From Malania oleifera (lineage: Eukaryota > Streptophyta > Magnoliopsida > Santalales > Ximeniaceae), in contig NC_080422.1 of assembly GCF_029873635.1 (NCBI RefSeq), forward strand, positions 11,687,764-11,751,763: DNA of 64,000 nt. The letters run 5' to 3'. Positions 36,844-47,687 of this stretch are shown here, one piece after another. The notes beneath the pieces were generated by a model. It did not search any database. It saw only the letters and a list, made by a program, of their open reading frames with translations, and was not told the origin of the DNA. Every line of letters begins with the position of its first letter. Positions within the stretch are counted from its first letter, which is position 1. A program made the position numbers and the translations under genes.

Positions 36844-37459
36844 TGCTACAAGCGTGTGTGCTAGATTTTGGAAATAGTTGGATTTGGTATCTACTGCTCG
36901 TAGAGTTTGCATATAACAACAGTTATCAGGCTAGTATCGAGATGTCACCATATTAGGCCTTGTATGGTCGTCGGTGTCGATTTCTGTTGTACTGGGATGA
37001 GGTGGGTGAGCGGCAGATTTTAGGACCAGAACTGGTTCAGCAAACCTCTGCAAAGGTCGACCTTATCAGGGAGAGGATTAAAGCAGCACAAAGTTGGTAG
37101 AAGAGTTATGCGGATACTGACTGGCGGAAGCTAGAGTTCGAGATTGGTGATATGATATTTTTTAGGATTGCTCCGATGAAATGGGTGATGAGGTTTGGGA
37201 AGAAAGGCAAGTTGAGTCATAGGTACAGTGGGTCATTCGAGATCCTAGAAAGGATTGGTCCAGTTGCTTATCGAGTGGCGTTACCCCCAGCATTGTCTAG
37301 AATTCATAATATTTTCCATGTATCAATGCTGAGGAAGTACGTGTCAGATCCTTCACATATGATAAGTTATGAGCCTTTGGAAATCGGGGATGCTCTGGCA
37401 TACGAGGAGGTACCAGTTCAGACTCTGGATCAAAAAATACAGGAACTGCATACTAAGGA
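36844..37459 (+). pseudogene. pol of element C resumed: integrase C-terminus and chromodomain start
   Basis: Continues from 34735 with LQACVLDFGNSWIWYLLLVE and FAYNNSYQASIEMSPY, a TAG at 36954, then ALYGRRCR, WDEVGERQILGPELVQQT, another TAG near 37098, KLEFEIGDMIFFRIAPMK, FEILERIGPVAYRVALPPAL and VSMLRKYVSDPSHMI. It ends at QELHTKD, just before the chromodomain-like motif, where element F begins. The missing end is not found downstream. Confidence 0.87.
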
Positions 37460-39246
37460 TGTAAGAATCCGAACCGTGATAAGTGGGTTTTTCGTCGACG
37501 AAGCCAAAGTTCGTCGACGAGATCTTTGTTCTTCTCATTGATGAAATTCAGAGACTCGTCGATGAGGAGAAGTCGAGGAGTCTCGGAAAAACCAAAGATC
37601 CCAAACTTGTCGACGAGGCCACCGATTCGTCGATGAAGGCAATGAAAGATTCGTCGACGAGTGCGCCATTTCGTCGACAAAGTTGCCCAGGTCAAAGGGC
37701 TATAAATATCATTTTCCTTTACTTCCTCACTAAGAAACTTCAAAGATATATCTCTCTCTAGAACTCTCCCTACTCTCTCTCTCTCTAGATTTCTTCGCCA
37801 ATCATTGCTGGAATCGGGAATCTAAAGTTACCACGAGGATCGTGGAAGGATTCTCTACAAGTTCTACGGATTGGAATCCCATTTCGGAGATTTTCGGCTT
37901 TCAGCGTAAAATCGAGGTAAGGCTCGGTTTTCAATTCTGATCCGGTAGTTTTGTAGGAAATAGCCTTATGAGTATATTTTGTACTGTTGATTGTAGGTTT
38001 TGGAACTTGGTTCGCTGTTTAGGGGCCTTGGAGTTCGAGATTGGCTATTCGGGGAAAGGTAAGGGGAACTGTGTTTAAATTGGTTATTTTTGAAATTGGA
38101 CTCAGTGGAATTGTGGTTCACGGTCCTGTGTGTGTTTTGGCTACTCATTTGGGGAAATCTAATGGGAAAAACTGTGGGTTTTTCATTATTACAGTTTTGG
38201 AAAAAAGGGGGCGACGGGCTGCATCCCTGGTTTTGTTGAAAACCGAGTGTATATATTGATTTAGACTGTGATATTGTGATGGTCGTGCCTTAACTTGTTT
38301 AAACTGTATTTGTTTGGAAAACCATGATTTAGATTACCAAATGGGTGCGGTTTGTTTGGTTATATGAGCATGCATGTGTGTGTGATATGTTGAAATGCTA
38401 GTAGGAACGGGGTTTCGAATGGTTCCAGGTACTGAGAGTGTCTAGCTCTATATCCGAGGGCGTGTGTTTATCGCCTGCCACATAGGCAAGAGTGTCCAGC
38501 TCTATATCCGAGGGCATGAGCTTATACCGGCAGATCAAGCCGAAGGGTGTGGATCCACTAGTTAGCATCGGTACGATGCCATGGGAGTCAAGGACTAGCC
38601 ATGTGCCGGTGGCGCCGTGCTTCGCGAGTTGGCTACGGGCCAACGCCGGATTGTCGCGGACCAGCTTTGAGGCGAAGGGTGTGACGACACCAGGATTGCT
38701 GATCATGTGTATGTATGTGTGTATGCACTGTGTAAACTAGTACTGGACTGCATTTAACTGCGTGTATGTTGCATCATGATAACACTCAAATGCTACACAC
38801 TGATATAACCTGTGTTCTTCCTTACTGAGAAGTGTCTCACCCTTGTTGTACATACATTTTTATAGGTCCTTTGAGTAACCGGAACTAGCGTCCTGGTGTT
38901 GGGGACGTAGTGGCTGATGTACTGCGTTTAGCACTTAGGTAAGTGCTAGGACTGTATTTTTGGTGGGTTGCCATGTTGAGATGTATTTGGGCACCCGGTT
39001 TGTACATTTTGAAAGAGCCATGTTCTGCTCTTGTATAGACTCTAGTATGGTACTACATATGTGTATATAGATGACCTCTTTCCGCTACGTATATATTTGT
39101 GATTAGATGTGTTTAGGGTGCTTGGGAACCCCACGGGGTCGGACCCTCATCCATTGTACTGTATCTTTGGATGTTTTATCTAATACAGGGACATGTTAGA
39201 TTACATTCTCACCCCCGGGTCCCATTTTCGGGTTCGGGGCGTGGTA
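37460..39246 (+). repeat. 5' LTR of F, partner missing
   Basis: About 1.79 kb. It contains a strong GTCGACGA array, GGGCTATAAATATC (TATA at 37700-37708), a CT leader, and a GC-rich section (38400-38700) with the repeated phrase GTCYAGCTCTATATCCGAGG (38438 and 38490). The 3' end is GGGTTCGGGGCGTGGTA, so the final CA has decayed to TA. No second copy lies in the window. Confidence 0.8.
37485..37708 (+). promoter_or_regulatory. U3 of F: eight TCGTCGACGA-type motifs and TATA box
   Basis: Motifs at about 37490, 37510, 37535, 37556, 37607, 37627, 37651 and 37672 include four perfect GTCGACGA words. The TATA box GCTATAAATA lies right after. Spacing varies from 20 to 50 bp, so this is not a simple tandem repeat. 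Confidence 0.68.
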
Positions 39247-39249
39247 GCT

Positions 39250-39261
39250 TGGTATCAAAGC
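39250..39261 (+). other. primer-binding site of F
   Basis: TGGTATCAAAGC has one G-to-A mismatch to the tRNA-iMet site and lies 3 nt beyond the LTR end. Confidence 0.8.
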
Positions 39262-39558
39262 TAACTAGGTTACTAGATCTTGTAGACTTGGTTAGGAGTA
39301 TTGATGAGTGCATACTAGAGTATAGGATGTGGATATGGGTAGAGTTGGTTGAGGGTTGTTCAGTTGCTAGATCAGGAATTGTCGACGGTATTCCATGTTT
39401 TTCCTGGGATGACGTTTCCAGTAAAAGGAGGGCAGATCATTGATGACTTTCGTGTCGGTGTGATAGGACAGACTTAGACTTGGCAGGGAGTAGTTAACAC
39501 GATTAGTGTAGATCATTGTGTTAACTGTACGTGTTGTAGGGATACTGATAGATTCCTA

Positions 39559-40508
39559 TTGTGTTACAGAATAGAGCCCAAGGATAATGACCTGGAAAGT
39601 GGCTCCGAGGAGACTGCGAGTGATGAGTCCCCTTCTGTGCCTCGAGGTTTGACGATGCAGGTATTACGGGAGATCGAGCAGAGTGTGAGGAGACGTGAGC
39701 ACTCTCCTACTGCTGCGGGGTGCACCATTGAGAGGTTTACACACATGCATCCTTCGACGTTCTTTGGAGGACCTGACCCGACGATAGCAGAGGATTGGGT
39801 GGAGAAAACTGAGAGGATCTTGGAGGTCCTGCATTGCACGGATAGGCAACGAGTCCTCTATGCTACTTTCCAGCTGTTTGGGGAGGCGGGTCGATGGTGG
39901 ACTGCGATGAGTCTGCTGGAGAAGCAGAGAGCCGATTTAGAGGAGATGACATGGAGCCGTTTCAAGGAGGTATTCTTCCACAGATACTTTTCGGCTTCTG
40001 TACGTGATGTGAAGGTAGATGAGTTTTCTGCTCTAAGTCAAGGGAGTTTGACGATGCAGGGGTATGCGGCTCGATACATTGAGCTATCCTGCTTTGCACC
40101 ATGTTTGATCTCGAGCGAGTATAAGAAGACTCAAAGGTTCGAGAAGGGCCTGAGGAAGGATATATGCAGACTGGTGGGTATGTTTCAGATTCGTGAGTTC
40201 TCGGTGTTAGTGGATAAAGCCACGGTGATTGAGACCGGTATTCGAGAGGACGAGGTGGATCAAGAATCGAGGAAGAGGACATTACCTTCTGGTTCTCAAA
40301 CAGGATCTCATCAAGGATCGTGGAAGAAGAGGAACAAGGGCTCGGACTACTGCCAGAATACTGAGCACCAAGATTTTCAGGGGAGCCAGACTAGTGGTCG
40401 TGGTACCAGGTGCCTCAGACGGCATAGGGTGAGTTTTGGTATTTTGAAGGTAACTGCTATAACTGTGGTCGGCCTGGTCACATGGCTCGTGATTGTCGTG
40501 CACCGAAG
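39559..40508 (+). pseudogene. gag of F
   Basis: A long frame reads RIEPKDNDLESGSEE, LREIEQSVRRREHSP, TIERFTHMHPSTFFGGPDP, EDWVEKTERILEVLHCTD, GEAGRWWTAMSLLEK, FKEVFFHRYFSASVRDVK and EFSVLVDKATVIETGIRED. It is nearly complete and the best-preserved gag in the block. It has no obvious ATG at the expected start (an AUG-less opening at about 39559; first in-frame ATG at 39655), and a frameshift near 40420 puts the zinc knuckle CYNCGRPGHMARDC (about 40454-40495) in another frame. Confidence 0.85.
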
Positions 40509-40928
40509 TGAGATGTGCCTACACTCAGTGGGAACCGAGGGAGCAACCAAATACCTCGGGGAGCCGCTCAAACGAATACAACTTCGGCTAGAGTATACTC
40601 CCTTACTCCAGCGGACGCTGAGCATGTAGGGAACGTGGTGATAGGTACCTTATTGTTACTTTCAAATAAAGCTTCTGTTTTGTTTGATTCGGGTGTAAAC
40701 CATTCCTTTGTGTCTGTGAATTTTGTGGGATGGTGTGGGGTTGAGACCCGAGACATGAATGAGATGTTATCTGTTACTATGCCATCTGGGATTGTATCTT
40801 TCTGTAGGAAGATGTTGGTAGACTGCCTTGTGGAAATTCAGGGAAAGCTGCTACCGGTAAATCTTGTTGTATATGACATGTCAGGGTTTGATGTCATTCT
40901 GGGGATGGATTGGTTGTTCTCCAGTTAA
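40509..40928 (+). pseudogene. protease of F, truncated
   Basis: Frame: GAAQTNTTSARVYSLTPADA, VVIGTLLLLSNKASVLFDSG with the catalytic DSG at about 40687-40695, then FCRKMLVDCLVEIQGKLLPV and GFDVILGMDWLFSS followed by a stop at 40926. In B and C the corresponding sequence continues with (S/N)xASIDxxxK; here it ends, marking the deletion junction at about 40925. Confidence 0.82.
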
Positions 40929-41216
40929 GTGTTAGTTTTGTTTGCAGGTTGTGTAAGGTAGGTGTGTTTGGTAATATTAGTTTGTTATGGTTTACGTCTA
41001 TGAATGGTCTTTGGGAGAGTTTGGTATGATATTGTAATCTCCCAAGACATTGTGTGTAACCATGGTATTCCTCCCCCATAAGTGATGGTATTTAATAAAT
41101 TTGGGATGGGACCGCTATATGGGTGGCTGTCAACTCTTCTGTGGATTGTGAGTTAAGGATGTGATCTATAACATTTAACAAATTTCGAGGACGAAATTCC
41201 TATAAAGGGGGGAGAT
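40929..41216 (+). other. chromovirus 3' tail and polypurine tract (probably of C)
   Basis: Noncoding sequence with TTGTAATCTCCCAAGAC and GTAACCATGGTATTCCTCCC, words also found before the 3' LTR of B. It ends in AATTTCGAGGACGAAATTCC and the polypurine tract AAAGGGGGGAGAT (41204-41216) against the TG of the LTR. Because the LTR that follows matches the 5' LTR of C, the tail is assigned to C. Confidence 0.75.
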
Positions 41217-44200
41217 TGTAGAAACCCAAACCCAGAAAATAAAGGAAATAAATAAAAAAAGAAGGAAGGAAAATTTTAGAAGGGCATACAGCAGGATTCG
41301 TCGACTAATTCCTTGTTTTCGTCAGCAAAGGTCCTTCTGTGACTCATCAACTAAATTCAGGCGTTGTCGACGAAGAAATACCAAGAGGAATTTTAGGCAT
41401 ATGGTTCATTGAAGAACCCTTCTTTCATCAACGAATGTTCTTCTACAGTTTGTCGATGAAAACTCCATTTCATCGATGAATTGTGCCAAGTCAACGGCCT
41501 ATAAATAGAATTCTAATTACTTCTTCATTAAGAAAACCTAAAATCTCTCTCTTTCTCTCTCTCTCTCTAACCTGCGCCCCTCACCTTCTCTCTTCGATTT
41601 CTCGTCGTTCGTCACCCAAATCAATGATCATAAGTTATCACGAGGATCTAGGGGCGTTTCTTTACAAGTCTAGCTGAGTGGATTTTTGAACGGAGTCTTT
41701 CCAGACATCACCCCAAAGTTGAGGTAAGGGTAAAAATGGGCTATCTGTCTAGCATGTAATTAGTTAAATGAGGTGTGTGGTCCTGGGGATGTTTAATGGT
41801 TGCTAATATGAGATTTGAGTTGATTAAACTGGGGAAATGTGTTTTTAGGATTTTGAGCTCCGTATTACCAGAGGGTGGGCTTTAGGAGCGTCGTAGGAAC
41901 TCTCTCAGTAAACAAGTAAGGGGATTAAGTTAAGTCAGGATTTTACTAAAATTGAACCGATTGAAATGCTATATATGTATATTTATGTTTTCAGTTGTGT
42001 TAACCTTATAAATCATACCCGATTTTGATTATGACAAATACTCCGGGTATTTAATGTCTATCAAGTTCATGTGCAGGTTCATATTAGTAAGATCGTACGA
42101 TGGCACATGTTATCTTGAAGCAAAAGAAGACCTAGAAGATTCACTTGTTGTAATTTTATATTATGTTTTAATTGGGTCTGTATTAGTTAAGTAGGAAAGG
42201 TCTGTAATAATCTGCATATCATGCATGAAGGAACTACAAACTCAAAGGCCTTAAAATGACCCTAGGTCCCTACACATAATTTGGAATTCGAAATACATTA
42301 GACAAGATTTCGGTCGACGCAAGGTTTTTTAGGCTAAATTAAAATGCCTAAAACCTTAGAAAAGACCCTAGGTCCTTGCACTTACACGTAAAATAGTCCC
42401 CAATATCACATATATTATCAGGGGAATTAATTGGTTTAAGACTGGACTTATAGGGTAAAATCAGTGAGGCTTTGAGTGACCAAACCATTGTGTTCAAAAC
42501 ACTTCGGGCAATCGAACCTTTGACCAATCAGAATGTTGACTTAGTCTCGGGCGACTGAAATAAAATGAACATTTTGTCCTCGATCAACCGAACCATGATT
42601 CTAACTTTTCACACCAACTCGGCAACCCAAACTTCACATTCAAAAATGTCTTGGGCTACCGAACTCAGGACCAGGCTACCAAACCACGGACAGAATGGAA
42701 ATCGCCTTTGGTCAGTAAATTGAACCATTACTCAGGCACCCAAACTTCAAAATTAACTTTTTTCTATTGTGTCTATTTGGGCGACTGAACTGTGGATCAG
42801 GGGCCCGAAACTCTCAGGTTGTTTTAATTTTTATCGTGGTTAAGAGGGGTTAAACATGGTTAATTTTCTTAAATGGTTTTAAAACAAATTTAATAATACC
42901 CCACATATCCCCAACGATCATAATTCTTCCCATCTCTATATATAGGGTCTCATTTGTAAGATTAAGTAGAGATTAGGGATTTTGATTAGCTAAATTTCCT
43001 TTGAATTTTTAAGAGCTATTTCTTCACATCCAAACCCTAATACTCCTCACTTTTACTATTCCCTTTCAAAATCTTTGTTGAGTGAGCATATCTTGAGAGA
43101 TCCTACAAAGCTATAACTGTCATTATGTTTAGTTGTGTGATTGATTTTCAATTGAGAGTTTAGCATAAAGTTTTTCCCCTAGGTTTAATTAATAATCTTT
43201 GTGTGGGGAAAACTTGGTAGCTTGTGAGTCTTAGCATTTGTATTGCAAGACTCCTAAGCTTGTATTTTGATTTGTGAAGCAAAATATTTTTACAAGCTTT
43301 CACTACAAATATCTCTTGTGCTAGATTATTGAGAAAATTATTTTATGAGATACTTTTTATTACACTTGTTGGAGATCTTTGAAACCATACTTGTGATTGA
43401 TATACTTCGGTTTATTGTTTCAAAGATTGCTTGATTATACACTCTTGTGCTTGATTGAATATTGACATAAGATTGAGTGTTTAGCACATGTATAACACAG
43501 AGCTTATAGTTATTACATTATTGGTGTGCATTGATTATACTGTGTTGTATTGTAGTACATACCTACTTGTGTAGAAGCACTTTATTTGTACGCCAAATTT
43601 TATTTGATTGTTCTATTCCAGGTGTAGGCCTGAAGATGGAGACTAGCCCCGTTGAATAGTCTCGGATTGGCTTAGACCTAGTTAGGAAAGTTAGGTGCAC
43701 CATCCTGGTAAGGTGTGGTTGTAGGTTTAGGTTAGCCCTGTGCTAATTGATCTGGTTGTATTTAGGTGCCACTCTGCTCGTAAAGTGAGCCTTATAGTGG
43801 AATCCTTGTGCTGGCGAGCCAAGGCGGGGAGGTAGGCAGTATTGGCAAAACCCCGATAACATATCGTGTGTGCAATTTACATTTTCACAATTTATTTACT
43901 GCACATATATGTTTTATTATGAATGATTGACCCTAGGTTGCGTAATACTGCTAATCTGGTTTAACCTAGGAGGCAAAAGCTTTAAATACCCAATTCACCC
44001 CTCCCCCCTCTTGGGAATACACCAAAGCTATCAAGTTGTTATTTCAAAAAACCAACCGTTCAAAATGGACTTTTCAAACCTAGGATATATGATATGGCAT
44101 TTTGAATAAAAATGAACAATGGAAAGTTTGGTTTGACGATATAAACGGGATATAACGTATACTAAAATTGTGTGGTAGATGAATAATATTTGAGGTTATT

Positions 44201-45393
44201 GTATAACCGAGTTTGTGAATGTTTGTGAAATACTGGAACTGTTTGTAAAAAATACAGGGATTTGATATAACGGCTGCAAGTTGAGTTTTATATGACGGTC
44301 AGGGGCCGAGGTTTGATATAGCGGCCATGAGCCGAGTTTTATATGATGGTTGGGGCCGACATTTGATATAGCAGTTGTGAGCCGAGTTTTATATGACAGC
44401 TGGAGGCTGGGATTTTGTTTAGCGACTAGGTGTCGGGTTTTATATGACGGCCGAGGGCCGAGATTTTATAATATGACAGGTTTTATACGAAATGAGTTTG
44501 AAATACAATTTTTATTACTTAAATTGCATGATATGTTTTAGAAACCTTGAGGACCAGTTATGTTATGAGTATGGTACCATCGCTAGAGATTCTGTAGTTG
44601 ACCATGTGTGCCCACACTATTATGGATAGAAGTGTAGGGTGGTTTCAGCTGATTAGCCTCAGTAAAGGGTGTACCTTCCCTGGAAGTCCGGATCAAGAAG
44701 TGGTAAGGCAATCATATCTACAACTGGGTTGCGGATGCCTACAGGTGTATTAGTAGACGAATGTTTTTGACTTAGTCTAGGTTGATCCCCCAGGGCTAAG
44801 TCCACCATTCGGGTCGCCCAACCCGTACCATAGGGGAAGTAAATGGTGTTTAGTCATAGGGAGTGTCTTTTATGCATATCTATAGATTTATGTAAATGAT
44901 GTTACTTATTTACTAAAATGTTTATATTATGGAAACGAGATGAGTATTTTCAATTGTGTAAAGTGTGTACAATGTAAAATAGCTATTTTCGGTTAAATGA
45001 AGAATGTATGTTTTCTGTAAACACTAAATGCATACTGTCCACACACTGATATTAACTTAATCTTCTTTACTGAGAAATTTCTCGCCCCAATATACAAATC
45101 ATCTTTTCAGAATACACCAGGAATCGCACATAATAGATAGAGGGGCTGAGTGAGAAATATAGTATATGTACGTGGGGTGTATGGTTTGAGTTGTTTATGT
45201 TTATATTGTTTTAATGGGATGTAATATGGATAATTGGAGACTATTGTGTATAAAGGTAGTTTAGAACTCTGGTAATGGATTTTGGAGAATGTTTTATTTA
45301 CTTCCACTGCAATTATATAATGACTATGATATCAGATACACAAACGTCACTAAAGTAGCACCTCGAGCCCACGTGGCGGGTCGGGGCATTACA
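41217..45393 (+). repeat. 3' LTR of element C, split by solo LTR G
   Basis: 41217-41997 and 44034-45393 together match the 5' LTR 26550-28698. TATA box CTATAAATAG lies at 41499-41508 after a decayed GTCGACGA array (41297-41480). The second part carries four 52-bp units and ends GTCGGGGCATTACA. Confidence 0.92.
41998..44033 (+). mobile_element. G: solo LTR, copia-type, inside the 3' LTR of C
   Basis: This 2036-bp block runs from TGTTAACC to AAAGCTATCA between perfect AGTTG duplications (41993-41997 and 44034-44038). The near-terminal sequences GATTTTGATTATGACAAA and CCTAGGTTGCGTAATACTG, and CCCCTCTTGGGAATAC at the 3' end, match E in inverse orientation, so E and G are one family. It has no open frame of interest. 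The interior (about 42480-42810) has GGGCGACTGAAC-like repeats. It is the youngest layer at this spot. Confidence 0.88.
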
Positions 45394-46233
45394 GTTTCAA
45401 ATCGGGATGTGAAGTTTGTCAGTTATTTCTAGAAAACTTTGTGGGCAATATTAGGTACTAAGCTTCAGTTTTCTAGTGCTTACCATCCCCAAACTGATGG
45501 CCAAATAGAGATAGTTAATAGAAGTCTAGGAGACCTATTGAGATGCCTTGCAGGTGATAACATAGGTTCATGGGATTTGTGTCTTCTGATGGCTGAATTT
45601 GCATTCAATAGCTCAGTGAATAAAACCACAAGTCTTAGCCCATTTCAGGTTTTCACTATTTATCAACCTAGGAATCCAATAGATCTCTTTCCCTTACCTC
45701 CGCAGGTTAGAGTGAGCGAACAAGCCGAAGCATTTGCTAAACAAATACATGAACTACACTCTGAAATTAGAATGAAGATCAAATTAAACAATGAACATTA
45801 TAAATCTATTACTGATATTCATTGCAGGTTTCAAGAATTTTCAAAGGGTGATATGGTCATGATCCGTATTTGTCCCGAACGGATTCCGATAGGAAAGGTA
45901 AGAAAGTTATATGCTAAAAAGATGGGTCCTTTCAAGATTTTAAAGAAAATCAGTTCTAATGCTTATATGATTGATATTCCTATTGAATTTGGCATTAGTA
46001 ATGTGTTTAATGTTGAGGACTTAACTCCATTTTTTGAAGCATCTACTTTTGCAAAGCCACTTATTTCTAACCCTACAGGTAATCCCACTCCATTATGCAT
46101 TCATCATGAACTCGAACCACAGAAATTGCCTTTGCCACCATCATTACCGACATCTAAGAACCGTGATGAAATTGTGGAAATTATGGATGATAAAACCATG
46201 ATCACACGAGCTGGATCCTATCAAAAATTATAG
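45394..46233 (+). pseudogene. pol of element A resumed: integrase C-terminus
   Basis: Directly follows the TSD of C: VSNRDVKFVSYF, then a TAG at 45430 in place of Trp, and an open frame LGTKLQFSSAYHPQTDGQIE, in which the catalytic Glu is kept, SWDLCLLMAEFAFNSSVNKT, KKMGPFKILKKISSNAYMID and FGISNVFNVEDLTPFFE. The last 70 residues are Pro-rich and polar, ending with KTMITRAGSYQKL. There is no chromodomain, so A is not a chromovirus with a canonical tail. This is the best-preserved part of A. Confidence 0.88.
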
Positions 46234-46359
46234 GTCAAGTGGAGAGATAAACCAATATCATAGCGCAACTGAATTTTGAAGGAAGATGTACTTTGTCTCA
46301 ACCTGGAACTCTACTCCCAATGTTTTGCTTCTCATTCTTCGGAGAATAATTCTTTTGGC

Positions 46360-46371
46360 CCCAGAGAGAGT
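46360..46371 (+). other. polypurine tract of A
   Basis: CCCAGAGAGAGT lies immediately before the TG of the 3' LTR; the AGAGAGAG core is the purine primer. Confidence 0.6.
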
Positions 46372-47687
46372 TGATGGGTATCGGCAACCACTTTTCCTTT
46401 CGTTTGTTGACATGGTGACACGTGGACGACCCCTGGATGTCCAGAATGCTTACTAGTCATTGAAGGAACTTATGGAGATGCTTGAAGACTTTTCAGAATA
46501 AAGAAACCCGAGTTTTGATTCTGAGCTCAAGACCCAATTGGGCCCCACACGGCTACTCTAGGCCCCACATAGCTTGGGCCTCCCTTTTAACTTTATTTAT
46601 ATTTAATTAATTGCATTATAAGTTATTAAGTACTTAATTTGTGCAAGATTTATGTGAGTTAATTTGTGAACATTAAGTGAGTTGTCTCCCATGCCTGTAT
46701 GGGGACGTTTAGGCCATTATTGCTAGGTCTTTATTTTCCCTATATATATTACTATTGTAAATGCTGGAAGACAGTTTTAGCCAAGTATTATTATTGATTG
46801 AATAAAGGTTTTTCCTTTGAAAGCTTAGAGCTTTGTTCCAATCCTTGAGATTGAGTGATGAGAGGCTACGACGTTCTCCCCGGAGATCAATTGGTGTGAG
46901 ACCAAAACATCTATCCATCATATCTTCACCATCTCATATCCCCACACCGTTCGTGTTTAACAACAACAACAACACCCGCACCGGTTCATCGCGATCTTGA
47001 CGAATTTCTTGGTTTGATTCGAGTTCGTTGATCATCACAGTAATATCCATCCTAAACCATCCCTAACTTTGTTTGAGATCCTTGTTTAAGTCCCCTATAA
47101 GCCTCCGTTTCACAAAACCCTTAAAAATCTCGTTTTTATCTTCATTCCACACTGTTCAGTCCACTAAACCCATTTTAACGCTTGGTATCCCCACAAACAT
47201 TCAGTCAGTCGACTAACCCACAAAGCCCAGTCGACTAACCCTTTTCATCTCTCGATATCTCACCTGAAAATTCAGTTAGTCGACTGACCCTCCCAAGCTC
47301 AGTCGACTGACCCTATTTTGCTAGCCAAAAACCTTGATTTTGTGACCCCAAGTGACTGAAGTTCCCCAAAACTTAAATTCTCAGCATTTTATAATATATT
47401 TGCTTGTCAATTGTTGAATATGATTGTGATAACATAGACTTATTTTCTTGAATGCTTGAATAGCCTTTTCATAAGCATGTCACTTGATTCTTTTGTGAAA
47501 GAACCACTTGGGATTGAATTTCAAATTGAACTATAGACCTTTTCAAAATACTTGGACCCGTGTGATAAAGCATGATTTGTTTGATTAATGTATGGTTGAT
47601 TCAATTCTTATTTTAAAGTGTTTCTCAGGTGTGTTGATTGAGGGTTGAAACTCGTAAGATTAGGTTACCTTGCCCCGTCCTACATCA
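46372..47687 (+). repeat. 3' LTR of element A
   Basis: This 1316-bp LTR matches 11698-13058 throughout, with many substitutions and small indels by eye, which fits an old insertion. The CAGTCGACTRACC array is at about 47155-47330. Confidence 0.92.

Larger units (their letters stand above)
37460..40928 (+). mobile_element. F: truncated third chromovirus (5' LTR, gag, protease only)
   Basis: It starts TGTAAGAATCC inside the chromodomain of C and has LTR, PBS, leader, gag and protease like B and C, but the sequence breaks off in the protease at MDWLFSS. RT, RNase H, integrase and a 3' LTR are absent. What follows (from about 40929) is a chromovirus tail and the 3' LTR of C, which is a different LTR family. 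The simplest reading is that F inserted in C and a deletion then removed the rest of F together with the end of the C coding region. Because of this no target duplication can be found. Confidence 0.8.
26550..45393 (+). mobile_element. element C: second chromovirus inserted in A, itself riddled with insertions
   Basis: LTRs start TGTAGAAACCC and end GGGGCATTACA, with perfect GTTTC duplications (26545-26549 and 45394-45398). Its own parts are the 5' LTR 26550-28698, leader 28699-28959, gag-pol 30926-34735 and 36844-37459, probably the tail 40929-41216, and the 3' LTR 41217-41997 plus 44034-45393. Inserted: solo LTR D, solo LTR E, truncated element F and solo LTR G. It is a Tekay-like chromovirus related to B but with different LTRs. 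RT is dead (FIND for FIDD) and stops are numerous. Confidence 0.93.
11698..47687 (+). mobile_element. element A: outermost Ty3/gypsy retrotransposon, host of all nested insertions
   Basis: The LTRs at 11698-13058 and 46372-47687 share their whole sequence and both run TGATGGG...CTACATCA. Flanking pentamers GCAAA (11693-11697) and GTAAA (47688-47692) are a target duplication with one mismatch. The element's own DNA is 11698-13861, 14458-16827, 25761-26549 and 45394-47687; the rest is inserted DNA. In order it holds gag, protease, reverse transcriptase, RNase H and integrase, which is the gypsy order. Its protease motif IIDGGSC and the integrase C-terminus (KKMGPFKILKKISSNAY, FNVEDLTPF) separate it from B, C and F. 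It has several stops and an Asp-to-Asn change in the RT active site. It is dead and the oldest layer here. Confidence 0.92.

Noticed and set aside
41150-41160. AAGGATGT near 41153 as the 3' target duplication of F
   Set aside because: It repeats the bases before 37460, but no LTR end (CA or TACA) lies next to it. It is most likely chance in the 3' tail.
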